Below are positions 17,193-26,213 of a stretch of 64,000 bases of DNA, in pieces. The position numbers and the translations under genes are program-made. Source of the DNA: Raineyella sp. LH-20 (GTDB lineage Bacteria > Actinomycetota > Actinomycetes > Propionibacteriales > Propionibacteriaceae). The notes beneath the pieces were generated by a model. That model was not told the DNA's origin and ran no database searches. It saw nothing but the letters and a program-made list of their open reading frames with translations. The stretch covers positions 1-64,000 of the forward strand of contig NZ_CP137003.1 in the NCBI RefSeq assembly GCF_033110965.1. Reading direction: 5' to 3'. Within the stretch, counting starts at the first letter, position 1. Each line of letters begins with the position of its first letter.

Positions 17193-17978
17193 ATGCGCAC
17201 CGCCGGATCGCTGTCCTTCGACCACTCCCTGCGTGATCGGGTCCGCCGGCACGGCGGCGACCCGCTGGTGACCTATTACGCTCCGAGCACGGGCGTCCGC
17301 GTCGAGTTGTCCGCCCGGACCTTCGTGAACTGGGTGGACAAGACGGCCAACCTGGCCGTCGACGAGCTCGACCTCGCCGAGGGCGACGTGGCCGTCCTGC
17401 CACTCGCCGCCACCCATGCCGGGCACTGGATCACCCTGGTCTGGGTGGCCGCCCTGTGGCAGATCGGGGTGCTGGTCCGCGACCCGGACGAGATGCGCGG
17501 GCCGGACGCAGGCGGTGTCCGGCCCGATCTGGTCGTCACCGGCCCCGAGGAGTACGCCGACGACTTCGCCGCAGCACGGGCGCTCGGCGCACGCGCCACG
17601 GCGGCCTGTTCGCTGCATCCCCTGGGTCTCGGCTTCCCGGGGCCGACCGGTGCCGGCGTGCTGGACTACGGCGCCGAGGTGCTCTCCCAGCCCGACGTCT
17701 ACGTCCAGGCCCCCGCCTCGCCGGGCGTCCCGCTGTGGCAGGGCGGCGGAAGCGTACGCGACTGGGCGGCGATCGCCCGCGATGCCGCGGCGCTGACGGC
17801 GGTGCGCCCGGACGGAACGTACGGCCGGCGGCTGGTCCGGCCGACCGAGGCGTACGCCACCGTGCTGGCCGGCCTGGTCGCCCCGGTGCTCGGTGACGGA
17901 TCGGTGGTGATCATCGACGGACCGGCCGACGAGGCCGCGGTGGCGCAGATCGCAGCAGCCGAACGCACCACCGACTGA
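17193..17978 (+). CDS. TIGR03089 family protein (adenylation-domain-like)
   Basis: A 261-residue protein matching the actinobacterial TIGR03089 family, seen as Rv3268 next to an LCP gene in M. tuberculosis. It resembles the first half of an adenylate-forming enzyme. The N-terminal LVTYYAPSTGVRVELSARTFVNWVDKTANLA corresponds to the substrate-pocket start of acyl-CoA synthetases. The ATP P-loop (SGTTG) and the C-terminal lid domain are missing, so it is unlikely to adenylate a substrate by itself. Role unknown; the consistent neighbours (LCP, mannosyl genes) hint at the envelope. ATG start 35 bases from the divergent manC start, implying overlapping promoters. Confidence 0.8.
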   Translation: MRTAGSLSFDHSLRDRVRRHGGDPLVTYYAPSTGVRVELSARTFVNWVDKTANLAVDELDLAEGDVAVLPLAATHAGHWITLVWVAALWQIGVLVRDPDEMRGPDAGGVRPDLVVTGPEEYADDFAAARALGARATAACSLHPLGLGFPGPTGAGVLDYGAEVLSQPDVYVQAPASPGVPLWQGGGSVRDWAAIARDAAALTAVRPDGTYGRRLVRPTEAYATVLAGLVAPVLGDGSVVIIDGPADEAAVAQIAAAERTTD

Positions 17979-17993
17979 GGATCGGCAGCGGGC

Positions 17994-19088
17994 TCAGCGG
18001 GCGGAGGTCTCCCCCAGCCCGACCAGGAAGCCCAGGCCCCAGCACATGTGCATGGTGACGAAGATCAGCGGCAACCGGACGCGCACCTGCCAGGGCAGCT
18101 CCCGACGCAGCGCCGCGGCCCCGGCGAACACCCCGGCGAGGTAGCCGAGCGGGGCCAGCCAGCCCAGCTTCATCCAACCGACCTTGTGGTAGCTGCCGTG
18201 ACCGCCGACGGCCAGTCCGCCGAGCACCGCCAGCACGGCCAGCGGTGGGGCGAGGTAGCGGGCGTTCAGGGTGTCCGGGTGGCGACGGACGACCTCACGG
18301 CGCCATTTGCCGGTGTCGTAGAACTGCTTGGCCAGCGCCCGGACGGTGGACCGCGGCCGGTACGTCACGCGCATCGCGGGGGTGAACCAGACCACCTCTC
18401 CCGCCTGGCGCAACCGGTAGTTCAGCTCCCAGTCCTGGGCGCGGTGCAGGCTCTCGTCGTAGCCGCCGACGGCCTCCAGTGCCTGCTTGCGGAAGCTGCC
18501 GAGGAAGACGGTGTCCGCGGGGCCCTCGGCCGAGGTGCGCAGGTGGAAGGTCGAGCCGCCCAGCCCGAGCCGACTGGTGTACGCGACGGCCACGGCCTCC
18601 TCGAACGGCGTGTCGCCCTGGGCGTCCATGATCCCGCCGACGTTCGCCGCCCCGGTGCGGCGGAGGGTCTCCACGGCGGTCGCGATGTAGCCGTCGCCCA
18701 GCTCGCCGTGCCCGTCGACCCGCACCACGATGTCGTGCCGGGCCGCGGCGATCGCCAGGTTGAGACCGGCCGGCGTACGACCGGTCGGATTGTCCACCAG
18801 CCGCACCCGGGCATCCTCGGCGGCCAGCCGCTCGGCGATCCCACGGGTGTCGTCCTCGCTCGGCCCGACGGCGATGATGACCTCCAACGGGCCGGGGCAC
18901 TCCTGGTCGAGCACGCGCCGCACGGCCGCCTCGAGGTGGCGCGACTCGTTGCGCACCGGCATCACGACGCTCACCGCGGTGCTGCCGGCCGTGGCCGACG
19001 GGGCCGCCGCGGCCGCCGTCCCCGGCTCCGGGGCGGGACCGAGCGGTGCGGCCGGGTCAGGGACGGCTTCCTGCGGGGGGACGGTCAT
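17994..19088 (-). CDS. Family 2 glycosyltransferase, membrane-anchored
   Basis: A 364-residue GT-A glycosyltransferase. The nucleotide-sugar fold begins near residue 40 with SVVMPVRNESRHLEAAVRRVL. The metal-binding DxD position reads VRVDGHGELGDGY, and the acceptor-side motif lies in RAQDWELNYRLRQAG. Residues about 270-350 contain three hydrophobic helices, so it is held at the membrane with its active site inside. The ATG at 19088 follows a GAGGA ribosome site and is preferred over the GTG six codons upstream. It is the neighbour of manC and an LCP gene, fitting transfer of an activated sugar to a lipid-linked wall polymer. Sugar and acceptor are unknown. Confidence 0.83.
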   Translation of the reverse strand: MTVPPQEAVPDPAAPLGPAPEPGTAAAAAPSATAGSTAVSVVMPVRNESRHLEAAVRRVLDQECPGPLEVIIAVGPSEDDTRGIAERLAAEDARVRLVDNPTGRTPAGLNLAIAAARHDIVVRVDGHGELGDGYIATAVETLRRTGAANVGGIMDAQGDTPFEEAVAVAYTSRLGLGGSTFHLRTSAEGPADTVFLGSFRKQALEAVGGYDESLHRAQDWELNYRLRQAGEVVWFTPAMRVTYRPRSTVRALAKQFYDTGKWRREVVRRHPDTLNARYLAPPLAVLAVLGGLAVGGHGSYHKVGWMKLGWLAPLGYLAGVFAGAAALRRELPWQVRVRLPLIFVTMHMCWGLGFLVGLGETSAR

Positions 19089-19143
19089 CGGTTCCTCACT
19101 GGTCACGGGGGCGGCGTACGCACCTTATCGGGCGTCGCACGCC

Positions 19144-20718
19144 CTACCGCGCCGAGGCTACTCGGCAGACCGACTCCAGGTTGTCCACCTCCGGGCCCGG
19201 GGACGGGGAGGGCGTGGCGGAGGAGGTCGACCGCTCCCCCGCGGACGGCGCGGGCGACGGGTCCGGGCTCGCCGGAGACGCTACCTGGACCGCCGATCCG
19301 CCGGATCCCGCCGCGGCCGCCGCGCCTGATCCTGCCGCGGCGGTGGCCGCCGGGGAGGCGGCCGCCACCGCAGCGGCCTCCTTGTCCAGTTCCTCGGACC
19401 GGGCGATGTGGTCGCGCACGCTGGCCTGCAGCACGTCGAACTTCGGGTTGCCGGGGAAGATCAGCGGCGGGACGAAGCTGATGCTGCTGATCGGCACCGT
19501 ACGGGCCTTGAGGGCGAGGTCGGTCAGCCGGCCGATCTCACCGGGTGGCATGTCCGTGGTGACGATGGTGCCGCCGGCCGCCGCCAACGCGTCGAACTTG
19601 GCGACCACGGTCACCGGGTCGGCCTGGTGCAGGACGGCCGTCATCACGCACTTCTGCCGCTGCATCCGTTCGAAGTCGCTGGACCCCTGGCGGGACCGGG
19701 CGAACCACAGGGCGTGCATCCCGTCCAGGTGGACTCCGTCGCCCGCCCTGATCCAGCCGAGGATGGGCGACGAACCGCCACCGATCGGGACGTCCTTGCG
19801 GACGTCGAGGGTGATGCCGCCGAGCGCGTCGATCAGCCCCTGGAAGCCCGCCATGTCGACCATGGCGTAGTAGTTGACGGTCAGCCCGGTGGCGGCCTCG
19901 ACGGCCTCCTTCGTGGCGCGCGCGCCGGGGTCGGCCACTCCGGGATAGAGCTTCGGATCCTTGGCCGCCGCTTCCGTCGCCCGGGTGTAGACGGCGTTGA
20001 GCAGACACTCGTGGTCGGGGCAGCTGAAGCCGTCCGGGTAGAGGCTGTGCATCGGCGAGTCCGCCGGGAACGGGACGTCCTCCAGGTTGCGCGGCAGGGA
20101 GAACAGCACGGTCCGCCCGGTGACGACGTCGATGCTCGCCACGGTCAGCGAATCGGGCCGCAGTCCGACCCGGCTCGCGCCAGCGTCGGCGCCGAGGAGG
20201 AGGATGTTGACCCGCCCGTCGACGGCCCTGGCACTGCCGCCGCCGGTGAAGACCGTGCCGACCAGCTGGGCGCCGCTGGCGGCCGTCCGTACGCTCACTC
20301 CGACGACGCTGCCGACGAGCAGGATCAGCGCGAGGGTGACGGCCGCGAAGGCCCGGCGGTGCCGGGGCTCCATCGCCGGCGGGTAGGCGAGCCGCCACGC
20401 GTCGACGAGCAGGGCGATCCAGCCCAGCGCACCGACCACCGCCACCACGATGAGCAGGCCGGTGACCAGCGGAGTGGCGACCACGGTGAGCAAGGCGGTC
20501 CAGGAGATCAGTCCGATGATGCCGAGCACGACCACCAGCGCGAGCACGATGCCCCAGCAGCGCAGAGCGACGATCCCGACGCCCCGGCGTCCGGCGACCA
20601 ACTGGGCCGCGCCGGGCGCGAGCACGCTCATCAGCAGCAGGCCGGCGCCGCGGCGCACACGGACGCCCTCCGCGGCACGCTGCGGATCGGCGGGCTGGAT
20701 GCTCGGGCGATGGGTCAC
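19144..20718 (-). CDS. LCP-family (LytR-CpsA-Psr) glycopolymer ligase
   Basis: About 524 residues. After a short N-terminus come four closely spaced hydrophobic helices (about residues 25-155). The LCP catalytic domain follows from about 185 to 420 with NILLLGADAG, PDSLTVASID, SLPRNLEDVPF and FARSRQGSSDFERMQRQK. The conserved arginines and aspartates that bind the polyprenyl diphosphate can be matched. The last 110 residues are an Ala/Ser/Pro-rich tail. LCP proteins attach secondary polymers such as arabinogalactan, teichoic acid or capsule to peptidoglycan. The start is uncertain: the GTG at 20718 begins the likely protein, while a GTG at 20787 has a GGAG before it. It is divergent from a second LCP gene. 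Confidence 0.88.
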   Translation of the reverse strand: MTHRPSIQPADPQRAAEGVRVRRGAGLLLMSVLAPGAAQLVAGRRGVGIVALRCWGIVLALVVVLGIIGLISWTALLTVVATPLVTGLLIVVAVVGALGWIALLVDAWRLAYPPAMEPRHRRAFAAVTLALILLVGSVVGVSVRTAASGAQLVGTVFTGGGSARAVDGRVNILLLGADAGASRVGLRPDSLTVASIDVVTGRTVLFSLPRNLEDVPFPADSPMHSLYPDGFSCPDHECLLNAVYTRATEAAAKDPKLYPGVADPGARATKEAVEAATGLTVNYYAMVDMAGFQGLIDALGGITLDVRKDVPIGGGSSPILGWIRAGDGVHLDGMHALWFARSRQGSSDFERMQRQKCVMTAVLHQADPVTVVAKFDALAAAGGTIVTTDMPPGEIGRLTDLALKARTVPISSISFVPPLIFPGNPKFDVLQASVRDHIARSEELDKEAAAVAAASPAATAAAGSGAAAAAGSGGSAVQVASPASPDPSPAPSAGERSTSSATPSPSPGPEVDNLESVCRVASAR

Positions 20719-20858
20719 GACGGGAACTTTCGAGAGGACGATCAGGCCTTGCTCTCGGAGCAATTCCGACAGTAGGACAGGAGTCACACCGCTCCGCGGA
20801 CGCCACGCCGCAGGTCGGCTTCACCGGGTGTTCAGCGCGCCCGGGTATTTTGGCCGGC

Positions 20859-22337
20859 ATGGCTGGACGCGACGACCTCGACTGGCTCTACAGCCGCGAC
20901 GACGCGCCGGATCCCTCGCGGCCCTTCGGAGAGGATGCGGCGTCGTCCGGCACGCCCCCGACCCCAAGCCCGGACCGCCCGGGAAGCCCGCCAGGGGCCG
21001 GCACCCGGAGGACGGGCCAGGGGCCCGGCAGAGAAGGGATCGACCGAGAGTCCGGCCCCGCACGAGCCGACGGCACCCCCGGCGGCCCGCCCCGGGACCA
21101 GCCGGCCACCGCCGTGTTCGTCCCCCGCGACCGGACGGCGGATCCGCGGATTCCTCCGGGTCGCGGAGCCGCCGACCCGTACGCCTCGCCGGCCACACCG
21201 ACCGCCCCGTGGCAGGAGGCCGCGCCGGCCCCCGCCCCGCCGCCCCGTGCGGGAGTGCGTCCCCGGCCGGCACCGGCACCGGCGCCGCTGCCCGGTCCCG
21301 GCGGGCCCGGTGAGCCCGGCGGGGTCGGGCCCGGCCTCCCCGGCGACAGTCGCCCGCTGTCCGCCGGACGCGTCCCCCGGCGGCGTCGGGTGGCCCGGTG
21401 GGTGACCGGGGTGATCGCGGCGCTGCTCGTCTATCTGCTCGCCTTCCCTGCCTGGGCCTGGTTCGGCTCGGCGCGGGTGGATGCGACCCCGACGGGTCAG
21501 CGGCCGGGGTTCCAGCCGGGCATCACGCTGCTGATGACCGGATCCGACTCCCGGGTGGGGCTCACCACGGCCGAGAAGTCCTCGTACGGCGGTGGCGGTG
21601 AGGGCACCGGGCGCACCGACACCATCATGCTGCTGCACGTCCCGCTGGTCGGCGCCCCGGCCCTGGTCTCCATCCCCCGCGACTCGTACGTCACGATCCC
21701 CGGGCACGGCAAGAACAAGATCAACGCCGCCTACGCCTTCGGCGGGCCGAAGCTGCTGGCCCAGACCATCGAGCAGAACACCGGCGTACGGATCGACGGG
21801 TACGTCGGGCTGGGGTTCGACGGGTTCGTCAGCATCATCGACGCCCTCGGCGGGATCCCGATGTGCCTGGATGCCCCGATGAAGGACAAGGACGCCCATG
21901 TCGACCTGCCGGCCGGCTGCCAGACGCTCGGCGGCGCCGAGGCACTCGGCTACGTACGGATGCGCAAGGCTGACCCGCGCGGCGACATCGGCCGGATCGA
22001 GCGCCAGCGCGAGATGGTGGGCGCGACGGTCAGCAAGGCCGTCTCACCGATGACAGTGATCAACCCGGTCCGCTGGATCAGCCTCAACAACGCCGTCCGC
22101 GGCGCGCTCAGCCGCGGCACCGACACCGGCCCGCTCGACGCCCTGGCCCTGCTCTACGGTGCGGCGGTCGTCGGCGCGGGCGGCGGCCACACGTTCAGCG
22201 TGCCGGCGGCCGACACGAACTACCACACCCCCGCCGGCGACGCCGTGCGGTGGGACGACGCCAAGGCCACGGTGGTGTTCCAGGCGCTGCGGACCGGCAA
22301 CACCACCGATCTGGGGCAGTTCGACAAGAAGAACTGA
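20859..22337 (+). CDS. LCP-family protein with long cytoplasmic N-terminus
   Basis: A 492-residue LCP protein with a single membrane helix at about residues 180-205. It is preceded by a 175-residue Pro/Arg/Gly-rich cytoplasmic region. The outer LCP domain, residues about 215-420, shows LLMTGSDSR, GRTDTIMLLHV, LVSIPRDSYVTIPGHGKNKINAAYAFGG and GYVRMRKADPRGDIGRIERQR, all classic. The ATG at 20859 is used because the upstream TTG has no support. It is divergent from the other LCP gene, with about 140 bases between. Two LCP paralogues side by side suggest partly redundant ligases for wall glycopolymers. The long disordered N-terminus might be a partner-docking or phosphorylation region; that is inference. 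Confidence 0.9.
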   Translation: MAGRDDLDWLYSRDDAPDPSRPFGEDAASSGTPPTPSPDRPGSPPGAGTRRTGQGPGREGIDRESGPARADGTPGGPPRDQPATAVFVPRDRTADPRIPPGRGAADPYASPATPTAPWQEAAPAPAPPPRAGVRPRPAPAPAPLPGPGGPGEPGGVGPGLPGDSRPLSAGRVPRRRRVARWVTGVIAALLVYLLAFPAWAWFGSARVDATPTGQRPGFQPGITLLMTGSDSRVGLTTAEKSSYGGGGEGTGRTDTIMLLHVPLVGAPALVSIPRDSYVTIPGHGKNKINAAYAFGGPKLLAQTIEQNTGVRIDGYVGLGFDGFVSIIDALGGIPMCLDAPMKDKDAHVDLPAGCQTLGGAEALGYVRMRKADPRGDIGRIERQREMVGATVSKAVSPMTVINPVRWISLNNAVRGALSRGTDTGPLDALALLYGAAVVGAGGGHTFSVPAADTNYHTPAGDAVRWDDAKATVVFQALRTGNTTDLGQFDKKN

Positions 22338-22364
22338 GCGGCTCGACAAGAAGGACTGGGCCGG
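22321..22364. repeat. 22-bp tandem duplication across an LCP stop codon
   Basis: TCGACAAGAAG begins at 22321 and again at 22343, and the two 22-base units differ at only a few bases. The first unit encodes the last residues and stop of the LCP protein; the second lies just after it. Confidence 0.75.
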
Positions 22365-22499
22365 CGTGGCCGCCTGCGGCGAGCCGCGAGACCCGGGACG
22401 GTGGCGCCGGCCGGCAGCCCGGGCCGGTGGCCCAGGACGGCGGCCGGCTCCGGACCGGGACGAAGCCCGGGCCCAGGACGGATGGCCGACGGACCGCGG

Positions 22500-23042
22500 T
22501 CAGTGGTTGCGGACCCGCTCGCCCTTCGCCTCGGCGGTCGCCCGCAGCTCGTCCTGGAAGGCGAGCATCTTCCCGGTCAGCTCCGGATCGCCGGCGGCCA
22601 GGATCCGTACGGCGAGCAGGCCGGCGTTGCGGGCATTGCCGATCGCGACAGTGGCCACCGGCACCCCGGCCGGCATCTGCACGATGGACAGCAGCGAGTC
22701 CATCCCGTCGAGGTACTTCAGCGGCACCGGCACGCCGATCACCGGCAGCGGCGTCAGCGCGGCCAGCATCCCGGGCAGATGTGCGGCGCCACCGGCCCCG
22801 GCGATGATCGCCTCCAGCCCACGCTCGTGGGCGTGCCGACCGTACGCCACCATCGCCTCCGGCATCCGGTGCGCGGAGACGACGTCGGCCTCGTACGCGA
22901 TGCCGAACTCCTGCAGCGCGATCGCCGCGGGCTCCATCACCGGCCAGTCGGAGTCGGACCCCATCACGATGCCCACCCGGGGCCGGGCGGTGGGCTGACC
23001 CGTCTCGGTCGTGCCGGCCCCAGTCATGGCGGTCTCGGTCAT
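22500..23042 (-). CDS. purE: N5-carboxyaminoimidazole ribonucleotide mutase
   Basis: A 180-residue PurE class I enzyme of purine synthesis. It moves the carboxyl group of N5-CAIR to make CAIR. Signature blocks are [14 protein letters not shown], then [16 protein letters not shown] with the catalytic His, and [18 protein letters not shown]. About 20 extra N-terminal residues (Thr/Ala/Gly) precede the core. Its ATG start overlaps the purK stop in an ATGA junction, so the two sequential enzymes are translated together. It is convergent with the LCP gene at its 3' end. Order purK-purE on one strand next to a GtrA gene matches Rv3275c-Rv3277. Confidence 0.95.
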   Translation of the reverse strand: MTETAMTGAGTTETGQPTARPRVGIVMGSDSDWPVMEPAAIALQEFGIAYEADVVSAHRMPEAMVAYGRHAHERGLEAIIAGAGGAAHLPGMLAALTPLPVIGVPVPLKYLDGMDSLLSIVQMPAGVPVATVAIGNARNAGLLAVRILAAGDPELTGKMLAFQDELRATAEAKGERVRNH

Positions 23043-24235
23043 GCGATCTCTCCCATCAGATAACGGGCGGCGTGCCGGGCGCGTTCCCGGACGTCCGCCA
23101 GATCGGAACCGTACGTGGTCACGTGCCCGACCTTGCGGCGCGGCGTGACCGTCTTGCCGTAGAACTCCACCTTCAGCTGCGGGTCCCGCGACATCACGTG
23201 CAGCAGCCCGCCGGCCAGGTCCTCGCGGGAGCCACCGAGCACGTTCTCCATCACCGTCCACGGTGCACGGGCCGCCGGATCGCCCAGCGGCAGGTCGGCC
23301 ACCGCCCGCAGGTGATTCTCGAACTGCGAGGTGTGCGCCCCGTCGATCGACCAGTGCCCGGTGTTGTGCGGGCGCATCGCCAGCTCGTTGACCAGGATGC
23401 GGCCGTCGCGGGCCTCCATCAACTCCACCGCCAGCACGCCGACCACGCCGAGGTCGCCGGCGATCCGCAGCGCCAGCTGCTGGGTGGCCAGCACCCGGGC
23501 CTCGTCGAGGCCCGGCGCAGGGGTGATGGTCTCCGCGCAGATCCCGTGGTCCTGGACGGTCTCCGAGATCGGGTACGTCACCCCCTGGCCGGAGGGGGAC
23601 CGGACGACGAGGGCGGACAGCTCGCGGGTGAAGTCGACGAACTCCTCGGCGAGGATCCGCACCTGACCGCTGGTGCCCGACCCGGCGGTGGTGCCGCCAC
23701 CCACCTCACCGGAGGCCACCGCGTCGAACGGCACCGACGCCTGGTCGGGCCCGTCGATCTTCCACACGCCCTTGCCGTCGTAGCCGCCCCGGGAGGTCTT
23801 GGCGATCACCGGCCAGCCGATCCGGTCCCCGAAGGCGACCAGGTCGGCGGCGGAGTCGACCACGGCGTACGTCGGACACGGTGCACCCAGCGCCGCGAGC
23901 CGTTCCCGCATCACCACCTTGTCCTGGGCGTGCACCAGCGCGCCGGGCCCGGGGCGTACGGCCACGCCGCGCGCCTCCAGCTCCTCGAGCAGGGTGGTCG
24001 GCACGTGCTCGTGGTCGAAGGTCACCGCGTCACAGCCCTCGGCGAAGGCCAGCACGGTCGCCCGATCGGTGTAGTCGCCGACCACCACGTCATGGGCGAC
24101 CTGCTCGGCGCTCACCCCCGGGGCCTCCGCCAGCAGCCGTACGTGCAGGCCCAGCCGCGTCGCCGGGCCGTACATCATCCGGGCCAATTGGCCGCCGCCG
24201 ATGATCCCCACCACGAAAGGTCGCGCTCCACTCAC
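23039..24235 (-). CDS. purK: N5-carboxyaminoimidazole ribonucleotide synthase
   Basis: A 398-residue ATP-grasp enzyme that makes N5-CAIR from AIR, bicarbonate and ATP. The start region [23 protein letters not shown] is diagnostic. The ATP-grasp core has [15 protein letters not shown], an [16 protein letters not shown] strand and the metal-site stretch [32 protein letters not shown] Gly/Thr/Ser-rich insert at about residues 180-200 is unusual in length. The GTG at 24235 is the sensible start; the same frame is open for another kilobase antisense to trpS, without similarity. It is divergent from trpS, with 72 bases between the two starts. Confidence 0.95.
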   Translation of the reverse strand: MSGARPFVVGIIGGGQLARMMYGPATRLGLHVRLLAEAPGVSAEQVAHDVVVGDYTDRATVLAFAEGCDAVTFDHEHVPTTLLEELEARGVAVRPGPGALVHAQDKVVMRERLAALGAPCPTYAVVDSAADLVAFGDRIGWPVIAKTSRGGYDGKGVWKIDGPDQASVPFDAVASGEVGGGTTAGSGTSGQVRILAEEFVDFTRELSALVVRSPSGQGVTYPISETVQDHGICAETITPAPGLDEARVLATQQLALRIAGDLGVVGVLAVELMEARDGRILVNELAMRPHNTGHWSIDGAHTSQFENHLRAVADLPLGDPAARAPWTVMENVLGGSREDLAGGLLHVMSRDPQLKVEFYGKTVTPRRKVGHVTTYGSDLADVRERARHAARYLMGEIA

Positions 24236-24307
24236 GATCGACAAGGCTACCCGGACGGCTCCCGGCCGCCCGCCGCGACGGAACGCGGATGTGAGAGTAT
24301 GCACCCG

Positions 24308-25405
24308 ATGACCGAGAACCAGCCGCAGACCACCGTCCCCGCCGCCGACGAGACGGCCGCTGAAGGCACCCAGCCGGGCCTCATCGCGCGCGAGCAGGAC
24401 GTGCTGACCCACCCGGAGCGCTACCGGATCCTCACCGGTGACCGCCCGACGGGCTCCCTGCACCTCGGTCACTACCTCGGCACCCTGCAGCGCCGCGTGC
24501 AGCTGCAGGACGCAGGCGTCCCGACCGTCCTGGTCATCGCGGACTTCCAGGTCATCACCGACCGCGAGGACCCGGGCGACATCCAGCGCAACGTGTTCGA
24601 GATCCTCAAGGACTACCTGGCCTGCGGGATCGATCCCGAGAAGACGATCACCTTCACCCACTCGGCGGTGCCGGCGCTCAACGAGCTGCTGCTGCCGTTC
24701 CTCTCCGTGGTGAGCCTGCCGGAGATGGAGCGCAACCCCACCGTGAAGTCGGAGCTCGCCGCCTCCGGCCAGAAGACCCTCAACGGCCTGCTGCTCACCT
24801 ATCCGGTGCACCAGGCCGCCGACATCCTCTTCTGCAAGGGCAACCTGGTGCCGGTCGGCCGCGACCAACTGCCGCACGTCGAGCAGACCCGGGTGGTCGC
24901 CCGCCGGATCAACGAGCGCTACGCCGGCGGTCGGACGATCCTGCCGGAGCCGCAGGCGCTGCTGTCGCCCGCCCCGCTGGTGCTCGGCATCGACGGCGAC
25001 AAGATGTCGAAGTCGCGCAACAACTTCATCTCGCTGTCGCACACCGCCGACGAGACCGCCAAGCTGTTCCGCAAGGCGAAGACCGACGCCGACCGGCACA
25101 TCGCGTACGACCCCGACACCCGCCCGGAGGTCTCCTCCCTGGTGATGATCGGCGCTCTCCTCAGCGATCAGGAGCCCGAGGACTTCGCCGCAGCGATCGG
25201 CGACCGTGGTGGCAAGGCCCTCAAGGACGCCGTCACCGAGGCGGTGAACGAGCATCTCGCCCCGATCCGGGCCCGCCGGCTGGAACTGGCGGAGGACACG
25301 GCCTACCTGCAGCGGGTGCTGCGGACCGCCAACGAGAAGGCGAACGCGATGGCGGAGGCCACCCTGGCCGAGGTCAAGGACGCCCTGGGGATGATCTACT
25401 ACTGA
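24308..25405 (+). CDS. trpS: Tryptophanyl-tRNA synthetase
   Basis: A 365-residue class I aminoacyl-tRNA synthetase charging tRNA-Trp. The HIGH-type motif is GSLHLGHYLG (about residue 53). The KMSKS signature is in IDGDKMSKSRNN (about residue 237). The tryptophan-binding region includes VLVIADFQVITDRED, and the PVHQAADILFCKGNLVPVGRDQLPHVEQTR block is clear. The first 30 residues are an Ala/Thr-rich extension. The ATG at 24308 is preferred to one at 24299 that adds three residues. It is divergent from purK and convergent with gtrA, with a hairpin made of the two stop regions. Confidence 0.96.
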   Translation: MTENQPQTTVPAADETAAEGTQPGLIAREQDVLTHPERYRILTGDRPTGSLHLGHYLGTLQRRVQLQDAGVPTVLVIADFQVITDREDPGDIQRNVFEILKDYLACGIDPEKTITFTHSAVPALNELLLPFLSVVSLPEMERNPTVKSELAASGQKTLNGLLLTYPVHQAADILFCKGNLVPVGRDQLPHVEQTRVVARRINERYAGGRTILPEPQALLSPAPLVLGIDGDKMSKSRNNFISLSHTADETAKLFRKAKTDADRHIAYDPDTRPEVSSLVMIGALLSDQEPEDFAAAIGDRGGKALKDAVTEAVNEHLAPIRARRLELAEDTAYLQRVLRTANEKANAMAEATLAEVKDALGMIYY

Positions 25406-25424
25406 GCGACCTGCCGGTCGCTCA
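25403..25424. terminator. Hairpin joining two convergent stop codons
   Basis: TGAGCGAC (25403-25410) and GTCGCTCA (25417-25424) form a perfect eight-base stem around CTGCCG. Its outer bases are the stop codons of trpS and gtrA. There is no T-tract, so it would be a weak intrinsic terminator at best, though symmetric for both strands. Confidence 0.5.
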
Positions 25425-26090
25425 CTCCGTGACGGCCGCCCCGGTCTCCTGCACCGCAGCCTCGGCGACCCGGGTCGGGCGGAAGATCAGCCAGCGCTGC
25501 ATGGAGAAGTTGGCCACCGTCGCGGCGCCCTGGCCGAAGACGAACGAGATCGTCTGCACCACCAGCCGCGGCAGGTGCTCGTCGGCGAGCAGCGGGAACA
25601 GCTTGGCGAAGATGCCGACCTGCAGGACGAACGTCACGACGTACGTCAGCATCGTCAGCAGGAAGCGCCGCAGCGACGGCTGGGCCTTGAAGGTGAACCG
25701 GCGGTTCAACGAGTACGCGGTGATGGTGCCGGCGATGAACGAGGCCGCCTTGGCCGGGGTGTAGCCCACGCCGACGGCCATCAGGATGAGCAGCAGGCCG
25801 AAGTCGACGACCGCCGACATCACCCCGGTGCCGAAGTAACGGATCGCCTGCTGGATCAGCCCCACGTGCTCGACATCGGGATGCGGCTGGGGGTCCCTCG
25901 ATCCCGGGTCGGTCGACACAGGGTCGGTCGACACAGGGCCGACGGTCAGATCGGGTGCGGACGCCGCCGCGGTCGAAGTGGTGGGAATGGTCGTCGCCTC
26001 CGTGTTGCCGGTCCGGGCCGCTGTCGTCGGGGACCCTGCCGGGAGCTCCTCGTCAGGCTGCTCGGCCTGCTCGCTCCCAGGGGTCGTCAC
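25422..26090 (-). CDS. GtrA-family membrane protein
   Basis: A 222-residue protein with a hydrophilic N-terminus (about 80 residues, Thr/Pro/Asp-rich) followed by four membrane helices of the GtrA/DPMS_synth_2 type. The conserved RYFGTGVMSAVVDFGLLLIL start, the SFIAGTITAYSLNRRFTFK turn and the final FGQGAATVANFSMQRWLIF are all present. Family members help flip or scaffold polyprenyl-linked sugars. The position near purK, purE and birA matches Rv3277. The N-terminus contains a 15-base exact tandem duplication (25906-25935) encoding PVSTD twice. Start GTG at 26090. A CRP-like palindrome is centred about 115 bases upstream. Confidence 0.85.
   Translation of the reverse strand: MTTPGSEQAEQPDEELPAGSPTTAARTGNTEATTIPTTSTAAASAPDLTVGPVSTDPVSTDPGSRDPQPHPDVEHVGLIQQAIRYFGTGVMSAVVDFGLLLILMAVGVGYTPAKAASFIAGTITAYSLNRRFTFKAQPSLRRFLLTMLTYVVTFVLQVGIFAKLFPLLADEHLPRLVVQTISFVFGQGAATVANFSMQRWLIFRPTRVAEAAVQETGAAVTE
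25906..25935. repeat. 15-bp exact tandem repeat inside gtrA
   Basis: GGGTCGGTCGACACA occurs twice in direct succession. It encodes a repeated Pro-Val-Ser-Thr-Asp in the disordered N-terminus of the GtrA protein. Confidence 0.85.
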
Positions 26091-26197
26091 CGAGACAGCC
26101 TAACGCCGCACCCCGGTCGCACCGTCCGCCGACGACGGCCACCCGGTCCACGGCTCACACCGTTCTCAGTGTGCGGCACACCACACCCGGCCGATTT

Positions 26198-26213
26198 TGT
26201 GATGTCGGTCACC
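26198..26213. promoter_or_regulatory. CRP/GlxR-like site upstream of gtrA
   Basis: TGTGATGTCGGTCACC matches the TGTGA-N6-TCACA consensus of CRP/GlxR regulators with one mismatch. It overlaps the birA stop codon and is about 108-123 bases upstream of the gtrA start. A GTGTG-CGG-CACAC palindrome lies at 26169-26181 in the same gap. Confidence 0.4.
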
